A stretch of DNA of 12,807 nt from an uncultured Nitrospinaceae bacterium (GCA_913043155.1 CAJWLY010000025.1:1-12807), one strand, 5' to 3'; positions 1 to 7,191 are shown, numbered from the stretch's first letter. The notes: generated by a model from the sequence alone, not told the origin. A program made the numbers and translations.

Positions 1-2
1 TC

Positions 3-221
3 ATCATTGACCCCAGCCACGGCACGGGCCACTGGGACCTGGTCGAGGCCATGTCGCGAGCAGCCATCGCCTGTGGGGCGGACGGGCTCATGATTGAGGT
101 GCACCCCGACCCCGCTAATGCGTTCTCGGACGGACCACAGTCGTTAACACCCAAAAATTTTGCCAATTTGATACAGAACCTGAGACCCTTCATCGAACTG
201 ATGGGCCGAAACCTGAATTGA
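3..221 (+). CDS. aroF: 3-deoxy-7-phosphoheptulonate (DAHP) synthase, C-terminal part
   Basis: This is the last 72 codons of a gene that starts before the window. DAHP synthase condenses phosphoenolpyruvate with erythrose 4-phosphate, the first step of the shikimate pathway, in the cytoplasm. The visible part reads IIDPSHGTGHWDLVEAMSRA, then GADGLMIEVHPDP and AFSDGPQSLTP. These are the barrel-end motifs of the type I-beta enzymes (Thermotoga/Bacillus style). The His of DPSHGTG, the Glu of IEVHPDP and the Asp of SDGPQSL correspond to metal ligands in that family. Any N-terminal ACT or chorismate mutase domain is outside the window, so feedback control cannot be judged. KDO-8-phosphate synthase is related but lacks this exact set of motifs. 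The gene ends at TGA 219-221, with no convincing terminator after it. Confidence 0.9.
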   Translation: MIDPSHGTGHWDLVEAMSRAAIACGADGLMIEVHPDPANAFSDGPQSLTPKNFANLIQNLRPFIELMGRNLN

Positions 222-271
222 ATGATCCCCCCCGGCTGGTTTTCTCAATCCAGAAAATAAGCGGTATCTCC

Positions 272-299
272 TTGAAAAAAAAGAGAAATAGTTTATTCT
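272..299 (+). promoter_or_regulatory. Possible promoter for glnD
   Basis: TTGAAA (272-277) and TATTCT (294-299) are separated by 16 bases in the 158-base gap before glnD. The -35 matches the sigma-70 consensus at five of six positions and the -10 at four. The predicted start near 306 would leave a leader of about 75 bases. The rest of the gap (222-379) shows no gene and no strong hairpin. This is a motif match only. Confidence 0.35.
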
Positions 300-379
300 G
301 ATCTATGTTTCTATCGGTTAACTCTCGTTCTAGGAATTTCTATTTTGCAATGCTCAACCGGTGACCATGCAGGCGTCCC

Positions 380-3118
380 ATGAGTGAATTCCATCAATCC
401 AACAGAACTCTCAGCAAAAACTACCGCAGCAAACTGCAGGCTTCCCTCGATGGTCTGATCTGTCTAGAAGACTTTCCCGATCCGGGAAAATCCGAGCCGC
501 AAAAATTTTACCTAGAATTCAAAAACCGAATCACTCCACTGGTCAACACCGAGATCCAACGTCTTAAAGACAGCCTGCCCCATACCGATAACTGCCATCT
601 CTTACTACTGAATCATTCCGCACTGGTCGACACAGCCCTCCAAACCTCGTTTCGCGTCGCCGTCTGGTTATACAATCAAACCCACCAGAAAAAATTAAAA
701 CCTGAAGATGCGCCTATCGCAGTGATCGCTCGCGGCGGATACGGGCGGGAAGAAGTTTATTTTCGGTCGGACGTGGATATACAGATCGTATCCAAACCCG
801 ATCTCACCAATGAGGGAGCAGAGGACGCCGAGCAAATTGTCAAACATCTGGAGTATCTTTTCATTCACCAGAATATTTTTCAGACCTCGGCCAGTTTCTG
901 TTATGCCGAAATCGATACTATTGGCAAAGATCTGGATGCAGAAAAGCTGACGGATTTTTTTTCTTTGCTTGAAAGCCGGCTGATCGCGGGCAATAGCGCC
1001 ATTTATTCAGAGTTCAAGAGCATCGTTAAGACAGCAGCCCGACTTCACAGGGAAAGCCTACTCAATCACTGCTACCAGCGCAAAAACTGTTACGACGTGC
1101 GAAATACCGTATTTCAACAGGAACCCAACGTCAAAGAAGAGTTGCGCCGCCTTTACTGGGCCCTGGTACTGACTCGGCTGAAACAAAATTGGGAGCGGGG
1201 TAACCAGTTCGAATTTCTTGACGAACTGTTCGACCGAGGGGTTTTGAGCGCGCCTGCATTCAAGAATATGCAAACTGCTTTCGCCTTCCTGGCAAAAGTT
1301 CGGCTCCTTCTTCACTGCCACCAAAAAGGAGCGCACCGAGACGTGATGAGTTATGAAGTCTGGGAAAAGATCGCGCAATCGATGGGATTCGAGGTAAAGG
1401 AATTTTTCCACGAATATTTTTATAAAGCGGCTTACCCCTTGAAGCGGTACAGTCGCAACCTGTTCTGGGAAAGCATGACCTCGGATACACGGAAGGTTAA
1501 AAATCTTTCCCGTCATTTCGCGGTCAACTCAGAGGATCAGATTTTTCTGGAAAAGGAACCGGAGGTGCTGTTTTCCGAGTATCCGAAAAGCGTGTTCAAA
1601 ATATTCGCTTGGGTGGCGGAGAAAAATTATTTTTTATCCTATCCGATCGTCCGCGCAGTCGAACACCATATCGATCAGATGTGTCCTATATTCATCGACC
1701 GGGAGGACCAGCGGGAAGTCCAATCCTATTTCAAGCGTGTCATCAACGGAAAATACTTTGCTAAAGCGCTTCGCCTCATGCATGAATTCGGCTTGCTGGG
1801 GAATTTTTATCTTCCGGAATTTAAAAATGTCTGCGGACTGTTACAGGATATTTACGTTCATCATTTCCCAACGGACATGCATGTTCTCTCTGCGCTGGAT
1901 GTTCTGAACGGAATGGAAATAGACAAGGAAACCGACCCTTTTCTAGTCGATCTCTATCATTCGCTGCGGGACAAAACGACTTTGAAGCTTGCCGTTCTTC
2001 TGCACGACATCGGCAAAGGAGCTCGCACCGAAGGACAGAACGAAGAACTGCTCGGCGCCCGCATGGTTCCTTCCATTTTGGAAAACTTGGGCTATATCAA
2101 AAACAGTCGACGTGCAAATGATATCGCGTTTCTAGTCGAAAAACATTTGATGATGCACGACCTACTGTTGCTCGACCCGGAAGAAGACGATACCTACGAT
2201 ATGATTTGGGATCTGGTCGACCACGACCCTGAGCGGCTCAAAATGCTTCTTTTGCTGACCTATTCCGATCGGGGTGGTACCAAAATGAAAATGTCCTCTT
2301 CACAGGTCGAGCAATTAAAAATGTTTTACCAGTACACACTCCACCACAAAAAACGACAGGATGTGCCCCAGTCAGTCAAAACGGATTTCTTGAAAATGGT
2401 GCGCCTTCCCAGGGAGATGCAGTCGCATCTCGAAATTTACAACGATTTCTCCCAGTCACAGGAACAATTCGCCGCGGAATTGCTATTCAAGCCGGCACAA
2501 GTTTCGGAACTTGTCATCTGTTCGAAGGATCGGCCCGGACTGCTCTACCAGTTTTCCGCTATATTGGCCTTCAATCTACTGAGTATCGTTGAGGCCGACA
2601 TCCATACTCTCCGCGACCATGTCTTCGACGTCTTCAAGGTGACGAGCTCGATCGGCACACCTATCGATTATGACAACATCTTCTTCCTTCAGAAACAGGT
2701 GCGTGAAGATTTGAAGCGGGTTTGTGTCAACGAAGAACCTCTGTCCCAAGTCCTTGAGGGGCGTTCTCTGCCTGTTTCTTCAGAGCAGAGCAAGATCAAG
2801 GATGTCAAACTCAAGGTGAGTATTATCGGCCGGTCGATCAAGGTAGAAACCCACGACCTTTTCGGTACCTTCATGGTGATGGCCAGAGTGTTCTCCCAAT
2901 TCAACGTAAACATTCAAAAGGCCGTACTCCACACTCACCAGCAAACCGTCTCCAATATTTTTTACCTGCACCCCAAGGATGTTCGGGAAATTACGATAAA
3001 CGAGGACCGGTTCGTCCGCGCTCTTGAGAAAGCCCTACGCCAACTTATCGAATCGAAAGAGATGCTTCTCGATGAACCGAAAAGCACCACCCCACTCAAA
3101 CAAACCCTGATCAGTTAA
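380..3118 (+). CDS. glnD: Bifunctional PII uridylyltransferase / uridylyl-removing enzyme GlnD
   Basis: GlnD attaches UMP to PII signal proteins when glutamine is low and removes it when glutamine is high, setting glutamine synthetase activity and nitrogen gene expression. At 912 residues it has the family's full length and order. The nucleotidyltransferase domain carries GGYGR (119-123) and the metal-binding DVD (131-133). A helical middle region follows. The HD hydrolase domain has D499/H501 and LLHDIGKG (HD at 542-543). There are two C-terminal ACT domains (about 709-757 and 812-865), the first with the classic KDRPGLL. In the second the usual DRPG is HDLFG, so its glutamine-binding surface may differ. 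An in-frame TGA at 362-364 forces the start to 380 or later. The Shine-Dalgarno is weak (AGGCG, 4 bases away). A TPR-protein gene follows after 13 bases, probably in the same transcript. The PII gene itself is not in the window. Confidence 0.97.
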   Translation: MSEFHQSNRTLSKNYRSKLQASLDGLICLEDFPDPGKSEPQKFYLEFKNRITPLVNTEIQRLKDSLPHTDNCHLLLLNHSALVDTALQTSFRVAVWLYNQTHQKKLKPEDAPIAVIARGGYGREEVYFRSDVDIQIVSKPDLTNEGAEDAEQIVKHLEYLFIHQNIFQTSASFCYAEIDTIGKDLDAEKLTDFFSLLESRLIAGNSAIYSEFKSIVKTAARLHRESLLNHCYQRKNCYDVRNTVFQQEPNVKEELRRLYWALVLTRLKQNWERGNQFEFLDELFDRGVLSAPAFKNMQTAFAFLAKVRLLLHCHQKGAHRDVMSYEVWEKIAQSMGFEVKEFFHEYFYKAAYPLKRYSRNLFWESMTSDTRKVKNLSRHFAVNSEDQIFLEKEPEVLFSEYPKSVFKIFAWVAEKNYFLSYPIVRAVEHHIDQMCPIFIDREDQREVQSYFKRVINGKYFAKALRLMHEFGLLGNFYLPEFKNVCGLLQDIYVHHFPTDMHVLSALDVLNGMEIDKETDPFLVDLYHSLRDKTTLKLAVLLHDIGKGARTEGQNEELLGARMVPSILENLGYIKNSRRANDIAFLVEKHLMMHDLLLLDPEEDDTYDMIWDLVDHDPERLKMLLLLTYSDRGGTKMKMSSSQVEQLKMFYQYTLHHKKRQDVPQSVKTDFLKMVRLPREMQSHLEIYNDFSQSQEQFAAELLFKPAQVSELVICSKDRPGLLYQFSAILAFNLLSIVEADIHTLRDHVFDVFKVTSSIGTPIDYDNIFFLQKQVREDLKRVCVNEEPLSQVLEGRSLPVSSEQSKIKDVKLKVSIIGRSIKVETHDLFGTFMVMARVFSQFNVNIQKAVLHTHQQTVSNIFYLHPKDVREITINEDRFVRALEKALRQLIESKEMLLDEPKSTTPLKQTLIS

Positions 3119-3131
3119 GGGCACCCAACTT

Positions 3132-3791
3132 ATGAACCGCCTGTTCCGTCACATTGTTCCCGCCTGGATCCTTGTGGGAATCGTTGCGGCTCCGGCACTG
3201 GCGGAATCCCCGGACCACTGGCTCAAAAAAGCGCAAACCCTAGACAAGCAGGGATTCCTAGACGAAGCCGCCCAGGCGTGGAAAAAACTCGCCACAACGA
3301 ATACCAACAAAAAGCAGGCCGCCTACGCCCGACTGAAACTGGCAGGCACCTATTTCAAACTCGACCAGTTCCAGCAATCCATCGACACCGCCCGGTCTGC
3401 GATTCAAGCCGATTCCGAAAGCTTCGACGCCCATTTCCACCTCGCCAATTTTTTAAGTGGTACCGGAAAATTTCAGGAAGCCGTTAACACCTTCAGAAAA
3501 ACTGTCGCACTGAAACCGGAAGAAGGGCTCGGTTATGTCGGGCTTGGGCTCTGCTTGTTTGCCAACCGTAACCCCGGAGAAGCCGTAGAAGTAATTCTTA
3601 AAGCAGCCCAATTGTTCAAAAAGAAAAAAAATATTTCATGGCACCGTAATACTCGGGTCATGAGCGCGCAAATTAAACATTTTGCACAATTCCCCCCCAA
3701 CTTTTCCGATCTCTGGGTCACTAACAACCTGAAGTTGATCCGCGAAACTTACGAAAAAACCGTTTTTGATCCGAAAACCTTCCTTCGCTGA
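3132..3791 (+). CDS. Exported TPR-repeat protein
   Basis: This 219-residue protein has a clear secretion signal: a short basic start (MNRLFRH), a hydrophobic stretch about 8-21 and an ALA|E cleavage site after residue 24. The mature part is made of about four tetratricopeptide repeats (about 27-59, 64-95, 98-131 and 132-165), recognisable by patterns such as AYARLKLAGTYFKLDQFQQSIDTA and AHFHLANFLSGTGKFQEAV. A non-repeat tail follows, ending in KTFLR. TPR arrays bind other proteins, so a periplasmic scaffold or assembly role is plausible, but no catalytic motif shows a specific task. The start lies 13 bases after glnD, which suggests co-transcription. That spacing does not by itself tie it to nitrogen control. 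There is no lipobox cysteine at the cleavage site, so it is probably soluble rather than a lipoprotein. Family is sure; function is unknown. Confidence 0.85.
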   Translation: MNRLFRHIVPAWILVGIVAAPALAESPDHWLKKAQTLDKQGFLDEAAQAWKKLATTNTNKKQAAYARLKLAGTYFKLDQFQQSIDTARSAIQADSESFDAHFHLANFLSGTGKFQEAVNTFRKTVALKPEEGLGYVGLGLCLFANRNPGEAVEVILKAAQLFKKKKNISWHRNTRVMSAQIKHFAQFPPNFSDLWVTNNLKLIRETYEKTVFDPKTFLR

Positions 3792-3811
3792 CCTGCTTCG
3801 TCACAATCCAA

Positions 3812-3836
3812 AGGGGCCTGAAAATTAAGAGCCCCT
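3812..3836. repeat. Inverted repeat after the glnD-TPR pair (weak terminator?)
   Basis: AGGGGC (3812-3817) and GCCCCT (3831-3836) form a 6-bp GC-rich stem with a 13-base loop, 20 bases after the TPR gene stop. It is followed by CTCAAAAA rather than a T run, so it is a poor intrinsic terminator on this strand. It may only stabilise the 3' end of the message. Confidence 0.4.
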
Positions 3837-3874
3837 CTCAAAAACCGGTCCAAAAAATGACATGCGGGCCAAAG

Positions 3875-3897
3875 AAAATCAACAACCTATTGATTTT
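3875..3897. repeat. AT-rich perfect inverted repeat, possible operator or weak hairpin
   Basis: AAAATCAA (3875-3882) and TTGATTTT (3890-3897) form a perfect 8-bp inverted repeat with a 7-base centre, followed by more T and A. With only two G-C pairs it is a weak RNA hairpin. The symmetry could equally be a protein-binding site. It sits in the gene-free stretch 3792-4140, just before a block (3921-3960) that is almost entirely A and T and itself contains ATTAAAA/TTTTAAT symmetry. Confidence 0.35.
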
Positions 3898-3975
3898 TAA
3901 AGTTCTATTGGACTTCCGGATATTAAAAAATTTTAATGTTTAGTTAATTATTTTTTAATCTTCAAACCCTATACT

Positions 3976-4091
3976 GGGCACAGTACTTTTCTCCTCCTTT
4001 CTGGGTGGAAAGGGCATAGCTAGCCGTTTTCCACCAACTCCTCCTCTAAAGGGGAACAGATCCGGTTGTTTTGATCTGTTCCCCTTTGTTA
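3976..4091 (+). ncRNA. Candidate small RNA (or orn leader) with twin anti-Shine-Dalgarno motifs
   Basis: A TATACT box (3970-3975) with no clear -35 stands at the end of an AT-rich block. After it come, in order: CTCCTCCT (3991-3998); a hairpin with arms GGTGGAAA (4004-4011) and TTTCCACC (4028-4035), with inner GGC/GCC able to extend the stem; a second CTCCTCCT (4038-4045); and a 15-bp perfect terminator hairpin (4048-4087). No credible reading frame covers this. The two identical C/U-rich motifs are complementary to AGGAGGAG and lie in predicted unpaired segments, the layout of sRNAs that block ribosome binding sites. Known anti-SD sRNAs of alphaproteobacteria carry similar CCUCC motifs, but I do not recognise this as a member. 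The alternative is a leader that controls orn by attenuation. The 5' end is a guess. Confidence 0.4.
4048..4091 (+). terminator. Intrinsic terminator with a 15-bp perfect stem upstream of orn
   Basis: The left arm 4048-4062 (starting AAAGGGG) is exactly complementary to the right arm 4073-4087 (ending CCCCTTT), with a 10-base loop. The stem ends in TTT and continues GTTATT. The A run on the left arm means it could also work on the opposite strand. It lies about 50 bases before the orn start, so it either ends a separate short transcript or acts as an attenuator for orn. Confidence 0.8.
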
Positions 4092-4095
4092 TTAT
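4066..4095 (+). promoter_or_regulatory. Weak candidate promoter for orn
   Basis: TTGTTT (4066-4071) and TATTAT (4090-4095) are 18 bases apart and overlap the right half of the terminator hairpin. The -35 is poor and the -10 is fair. This is the only promoter-like pair I see between the terminator and orn. If it is not real, orn must depend on read-through from upstream. Confidence 0.25.
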
Positions 4096-4140
4096 CAGGC
4101 CCTGTTCGTTGATATCAGCCGCACCGGAATGGAACAGCTA

Positions 4141-4737
4141 ATGGACAAACAATCAAAGCTCAATCTGGTATGGATGGACCTAGAAATGACCGGACTGGAT
4201 CCGGACATGGAAGTCATCATCGAGATTTCGAGCTTGGTCACCGACTTCGACCTCAACATCCTCGCTGAAGGGCCTGACCTAGCCATTCATCAGGGAGACA
4301 ATATCCTGACACGGATGGACGACTGGAACCAAAAACACCATACCGCCTCGGGATTAATAGAGCGCGTGCGCAAATCCAGAATCACCGTCGCCGAGGCGGA
4401 ACGACAGACTCTGGAATTCATCAAACAGTATTGCCCAGAGAACACATCCCCATTATGCGGCAATTCCATCGCGCATGACCGGAGGTTCCTATCCAAATAT
4501 ATGAGCAAACTCCACGACTACCTGCACTACCGAAGCATCGATGTTACATCGATCAAGGAGCTGACCTGCCGCTGGTATCCGGACGGACCCAAACCTCCCA
4601 AGAAGAGTGAAAGCCACAAGGCCTCGATCGATGTGCGCGAATCACTGGAAGAGTTGATTTTCTACCGGAAACACTACTTTACATCTAACGGTTTGACCAA
4701 CCCTAAAATCTATTCCACCCAAGAAGAAAAATCATGA
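4141..4737 (+). CDS. orn: Oligoribonuclease (3'-5' exoribonuclease, DEDDh family)
   Basis: Orn degrades RNA fragments of two to five nucleotides, including the pGpG product of cyclic-di-GMP breakdown, to mononucleotides in the cytoplasm. Counted from the ATG at 4141, the five catalytic residues are D13 and E15 (WMDLEMTGLDP), D113 (GNSIAHDRRFL), H159 (ESHKA) and D164 (SIDVRES). Each is one position past its E. coli counterpart. The segment NILAEGPDLAIHQ is also typical. At 198 residues it is slightly longer than the usual ~180 because of a C-terminal tail. An in-frame ATG at 4129 exists. I prefer 4141 because GGA sits 7 bases upstream of it and it gives the family's usual short lead before NLVWMDLEM. 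The stop overlaps the start of the next gene by four bases (ATGA), which implies translational coupling. Confidence 0.95.
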   Translation: MDKQSKLNLVWMDLEMTGLDPDMEVIIEISSLVTDFDLNILAEGPDLAIHQGDNILTRMDDWNQKHHTASGLIERVRKSRITVAEAERQTLEFIKQYCPENTSPLCGNSIAHDRRFLSKYMSKLHDYLHYRSIDVTSIKELTCRWYPDGPKPPKKSESHKASIDVRESLEELIFYRKHYFTSNGLTNPKIYSTQEEKS

Positions 4738-5003
4738 GCAAGGGGAGCATCGTCACCATCGTATTCCTAGCCTTCATCGGCTATCTGTCGTTCACAATGA
4801 TATGGTCAGGCAGTCAACACCAGTGCGAAATTTGCGTCGAGTACAAAGGCGTAAAATCCTGCCAGAAAGTGAAGGGGATGGCGAAAGAGGACACCATCAT
4901 GACCGGTATAAGCACTGCCTGCGCAGCCGTAACCAACGGCCGGACCGAATCCATCGAATGCGCAAACATCCCGCCCGTCAAAATGGAGTGCACGGAGATT
5001 TAG
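4734..5003 (+). CDS. Small membrane-anchored six-cysteine protein, unknown function
   Basis: This 89-residue protein has one hydrophobic segment (about 6-24, IVTIVFLAFIGYLSFTMIW) preceded by a lysine, so it is probably a signal anchor with the rest outside the membrane. All six cysteines (31, 34, 43, 63, 76, 86) lie after it, starting with a CEIC motif. That suits disulfide bonds or a metal or haem site in the periplasm. There is no CXXCH, so it is not a c-type cytochrome. The segment from C31 to C43 (CEICVEYKGVKSC) looks like a small two-stranded knuckle. The ATG overlaps the orn stop as ATGA, so it is translationally coupled to orn, but no functional link to RNA decay is evident. Codon use and the coupled start support a real gene. 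I do not recognise the family. Confidence 0.7.
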   Translation: MSKGSIVTIVFLAFIGYLSFTMIWSGSQHQCEICVEYKGVKSCQKVKGMAKEDTIMTGISTACAAVTNGRTESIECANIPPVKMECTEI

Positions 5004-5027
5004 AGAGATTTCAAGTATGCCCCCAGC

Positions 5028-5741
5028 CTATCCCAAATCGGAGCAAACGAGGTTGTAGACTTCCTGATATTTTTCTTCAACGCTTCCCATACTGAACCGG
5101 AAGCGGTCCTTATCCATCTTCTCACCCGTGTCCCAGTGCCACAGGCGGCATCCATCGGGACTGATTTCATCGCCAAGCAGTATCTCGCCCTCATGCCTGC
5201 CAAACTCCAACTTGAAGTCCACCAACCGAATCTTTCGTTCTTTGAAAAATTTTTCCATTAATTCATTGACGCGGTATCCGGATGACCGAAGCACCTGCAA
5301 CTCCTCCTTCGTCGCCCAACCGAAGGTGATGGCGTGGCAGTCATTGATTAGAGGGTCATGCAGGTCGTCGTTTTTGTAAAAAAATTCCAAAATGGGGACC
5401 TCAAATTCCGTTCCTTCCCTAACCCCGAGGCGTTTACACAAACTGCCTGCACCCACGTTTCGCAAAACCACCTCCACCGGAATGATATCCAGTTTTTTGA
5501 CCAGCATTTCCCGATCACTCAAGTGTTTCACAAAATGAGTTTTGACCCCGTTTTCTTCCAAGTATTGAAAAATACGGCTCGATACCTGATTGTTGATAAC
5601 TCCTTTATCAACGATAGTTCCCTTCTTGACCCCATCGAATGCACTGGCATCGTCCTTGAAATACTGGATCATGAGGGTCGGGTCCTCAGTCTTATAGAGA
5701 ATCTTGGCCTTGCCTTCGTATAGTTTTTCTAAACGTTTCAT
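5028..5741 (-). CDS. purC: Phosphoribosylaminoimidazole-succinocarboxamide (SAICAR) synthase
   Basis: PurC joins CAIR to aspartate using ATP to give SAICAR, the eighth step of purine synthesis, in the cytoplasm. The 237 residues equal the length of E. coli PurC and carry its landmarks in order: LYEGKAKILY (7-16, nucleotide loop), FKDDASAFDG (28-37), VEVVLRNVGAGSLCKRLG (89-106), LVDFKLEFG (173-181), LGDEISPDGCRLW (189-201) and MDKDRFR (209-215). The ATG start at 5741 has an AAGG about 9 bases upstream. It follows purB after a 73-base gap on the same strand, matching the purB-purC order seen in many pur operons. No purS, purL or other pur gene follows. The stop faces the six-cysteine gene with 24 bases between the stops and no visible terminator. 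Confidence 0.97.
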   Translation of the reverse strand: MKRLEKLYEGKAKILYKTEDPTLMIQYFKDDASAFDGVKKGTIVDKGVINNQVSSRIFQYLEENGVKTHFVKHLSDREMLVKKLDIIPVEVVLRNVGAGSLCKRLGVREGTEFEVPILEFFYKNDDLHDPLINDCHAITFGWATKEELQVLRSSGYRVNELMEKFFKERKIRLVDFKLEFGRHEGEILLGDEISPDGCRLWHWDTGEKMDKDRFRFSMGSVEEKYQEVYNLVCSDLG

Positions 5742-5814
5742 TGTCTTAGACCTTCCAAACGACCCATTTAAAAATTTTCTCTTGGCCTTACATATTTTTT
5801 TCTACGTCAAACCA

Positions 5815-7122
5815 CTATTTCTTTTTGGCGTTCTTGAATATTCTCTTGAAAATTTTGTCCACGTTTTTTAACTGAGTTTTTAAATTAAACACCTGGCCCA
5901 GCTCTTTTCCGGAAAGGTGTTTTTTAATTTCGCTGTCTTTCTTGAGCAGAGACAGAAAGGAGCCTTTCCCTTCCCATGCCCGCATGGCATTGCGCTGAAC
6001 GAGCTGGTACGCCTCTTCCCGAGTAAGCCCCTTGCGAACCAGCGCCAGAAGCACGGTCTGTGAATAACAGAGCCCACCTGTCAATTCTAGATTTTTCTTC
6101 ATGCTTTTTGGGTAAACGATCATCTTCTGAACCAGCCCAGTCATCTTCCTTAGCATGTAATGGACTAGAATAGTGCTGTCGGGCCCGATCACCCGCTCGA
6201 CTGAAGAATGGCTGATGTCACGCTCGTGCCAAAGCGGCACGTTCTCCATAGCGGCAAGCGAGTTTGCTCGCACCACGCGGGCCAGTCCGCACATTTGCTC
6301 GGAGATGACGGGGTTGCGTTTATGCGGCATGGCGGAGGAGCCCTTTTGCCCACCGGAAAAAAATTCCTCGACCTCGAGCACTTCGGTGCGTTGCAGGTGC
6401 CGGATTTCAGTTGCAAACTTTTCGATTGAACTGGCGATGATCGCTAGCGTGGTAAAAAATTCAGCGTGCCGATCGCGCTGGATGACCTGCGTTGAAACCG
6501 GAGCAGGCTTCAGTCCGAGTTTTTTGCAGACGTATTCCTCCACCGCCGGATCGATACAGGAGAACGTTCCGACCGCACCTGAGATTTGCCCATAGGCAAT
6601 GCGTTCGCGCGCGCGTTTCAGTCGTTCGATGTTCCTGCAGGTCTCCTCATACCAGACCGCAAGCTTGAGTCCGAACGTCAGCGGCTCGGCATGAATCCCA
6701 TGGGACCGCCCGATCGTAGGTACGGCCTTGGTACGAAAAGCCTGCTCGCGAACTGCATCGCGGAAGGATTCGAGCTCTTTGAGAATCAGTTTCGCCGCAT
6801 CCTTCAATTGCACCGCCAACGTAGTGTCCAAGATATCGGACGACGTGAGCCCTAGGTGCATATAGCGATTTGCCTCACCAACGTTTTCCGAAACACAGGT
6901 GAGAAACGCGATGACGTCGTGCTTGACCTCTTTTTCAATCTCATCGATGCGCGCAATATCGAATTTTGCCTTTTTCTTAATTTCGCTGACAGCCGATGCG
7001 GGGATTTTCCGGCGATGTGCCAACGCTTCGCACACCAGAATCTCGATCTTGAGCCAGATGTTAAATTTATATTCGGGCTCCCAGAGGGCGCCCATTTCGG
7101 GCAAGGTGTATCGTGGGATCAA
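5815..7122 (-). CDS. purB: Adenylosuccinate lyase
   Basis: PurB removes fumarate from SAICAR, the product of PurC, and from adenylosuccinate in AMP synthesis. It belongs to the fumarase/aspartase superfamily and acts as a cytoplasmic tetramer. The 435-residue protein matches the Bacillus-type enzyme almost residue for residue at the active site: H68 (KHDVIAFLT), TSSD (93-96), catalytic H141 (RSHGIHAEPLTFG) and the signature loop GSSAMPHKRNP (261-271) with its catalytic serine. The start codon is TTG at 7122-7120. GAGAGG lies 5 bases upstream, and it begins the family's usual MIPRYT sequence; the next in-frame Met is residue 10. The C-terminus is lysine-rich (FKRIFKNAKKK). It is the first gene of the purB-purC pair, reading away from the phosphatase gene. 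Confidence 0.97.
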   Translation of the reverse strand: MIPRYTLPEMGALWEPEYKFNIWLKIEILVCEALAHRRKIPASAVSEIKKKAKFDIARIDEIEKEVKHDVIAFLTCVSENVGEANRYMHLGLTSSDILDTTLAVQLKDAAKLILKELESFRDAVREQAFRTKAVPTIGRSHGIHAEPLTFGLKLAVWYEETCRNIERLKRARERIAYGQISGAVGTFSCIDPAVEEYVCKKLGLKPAPVSTQVIQRDRHAEFFTTLAIIASSIEKFATEIRHLQRTEVLEVEEFFSGGQKGSSAMPHKRNPVISEQMCGLARVVRANSLAAMENVPLWHERDISHSSVERVIGPDSTILVHYMLRKMTGLVQKMIVYPKSMKKNLELTGGLCYSQTVLLALVRKGLTREEAYQLVQRNAMRAWEGKGSFLSLLKKDSEIKKHLSGKELGQVFNLKTQLKNVDKIFKRIFKNAKKK

Positions 7123-7162
7123 CAGAGCCTCTCTTTCTGGTTTTTGAGGTCAGGGTTTGAGG

Positions 7163-7191
7163 TTGATAGAATAGCGGATAGTACATAAAAT
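7163..7191 (+). promoter_or_regulatory. Probable sigma-70 promoter for the phosphatase-kinase operon
   Basis: TTGATA (7163-7168) and TAAAAT (7186-7191) are separated by exactly 17 bases, each matching consensus at five of six positions. The start would fall near 7198, giving a 60-base leader. This is the best promoter-like site in the window. An imperfect inverted repeat, AGCGG (7173-7177) with a GTAC (7181-7184) beside it and GTACCGCT (7200-7207), brackets the -10 and could be an operator. Confidence 0.6.

Noticed and set aside
1058..1516. A 152-codon open frame on the minus strand inside glnD
   Set aside because: It lies wholly within the well-supported glnD frame, resembles no family and has no ribosome site; a shadow frame.
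3857..3943. A 28-codon open frame in the gap before orn
   Set aside because: No ribosome site, no recognisable sequence, and it runs into the AT-rich block; chance open frame.
6173..6595. A 140-codon plus-strand open frame inside purB
   Set aside because: It is antisense to the conserved active-site region of purB and its translation is low-complexity serine/cysteine-rich; a shadow frame.
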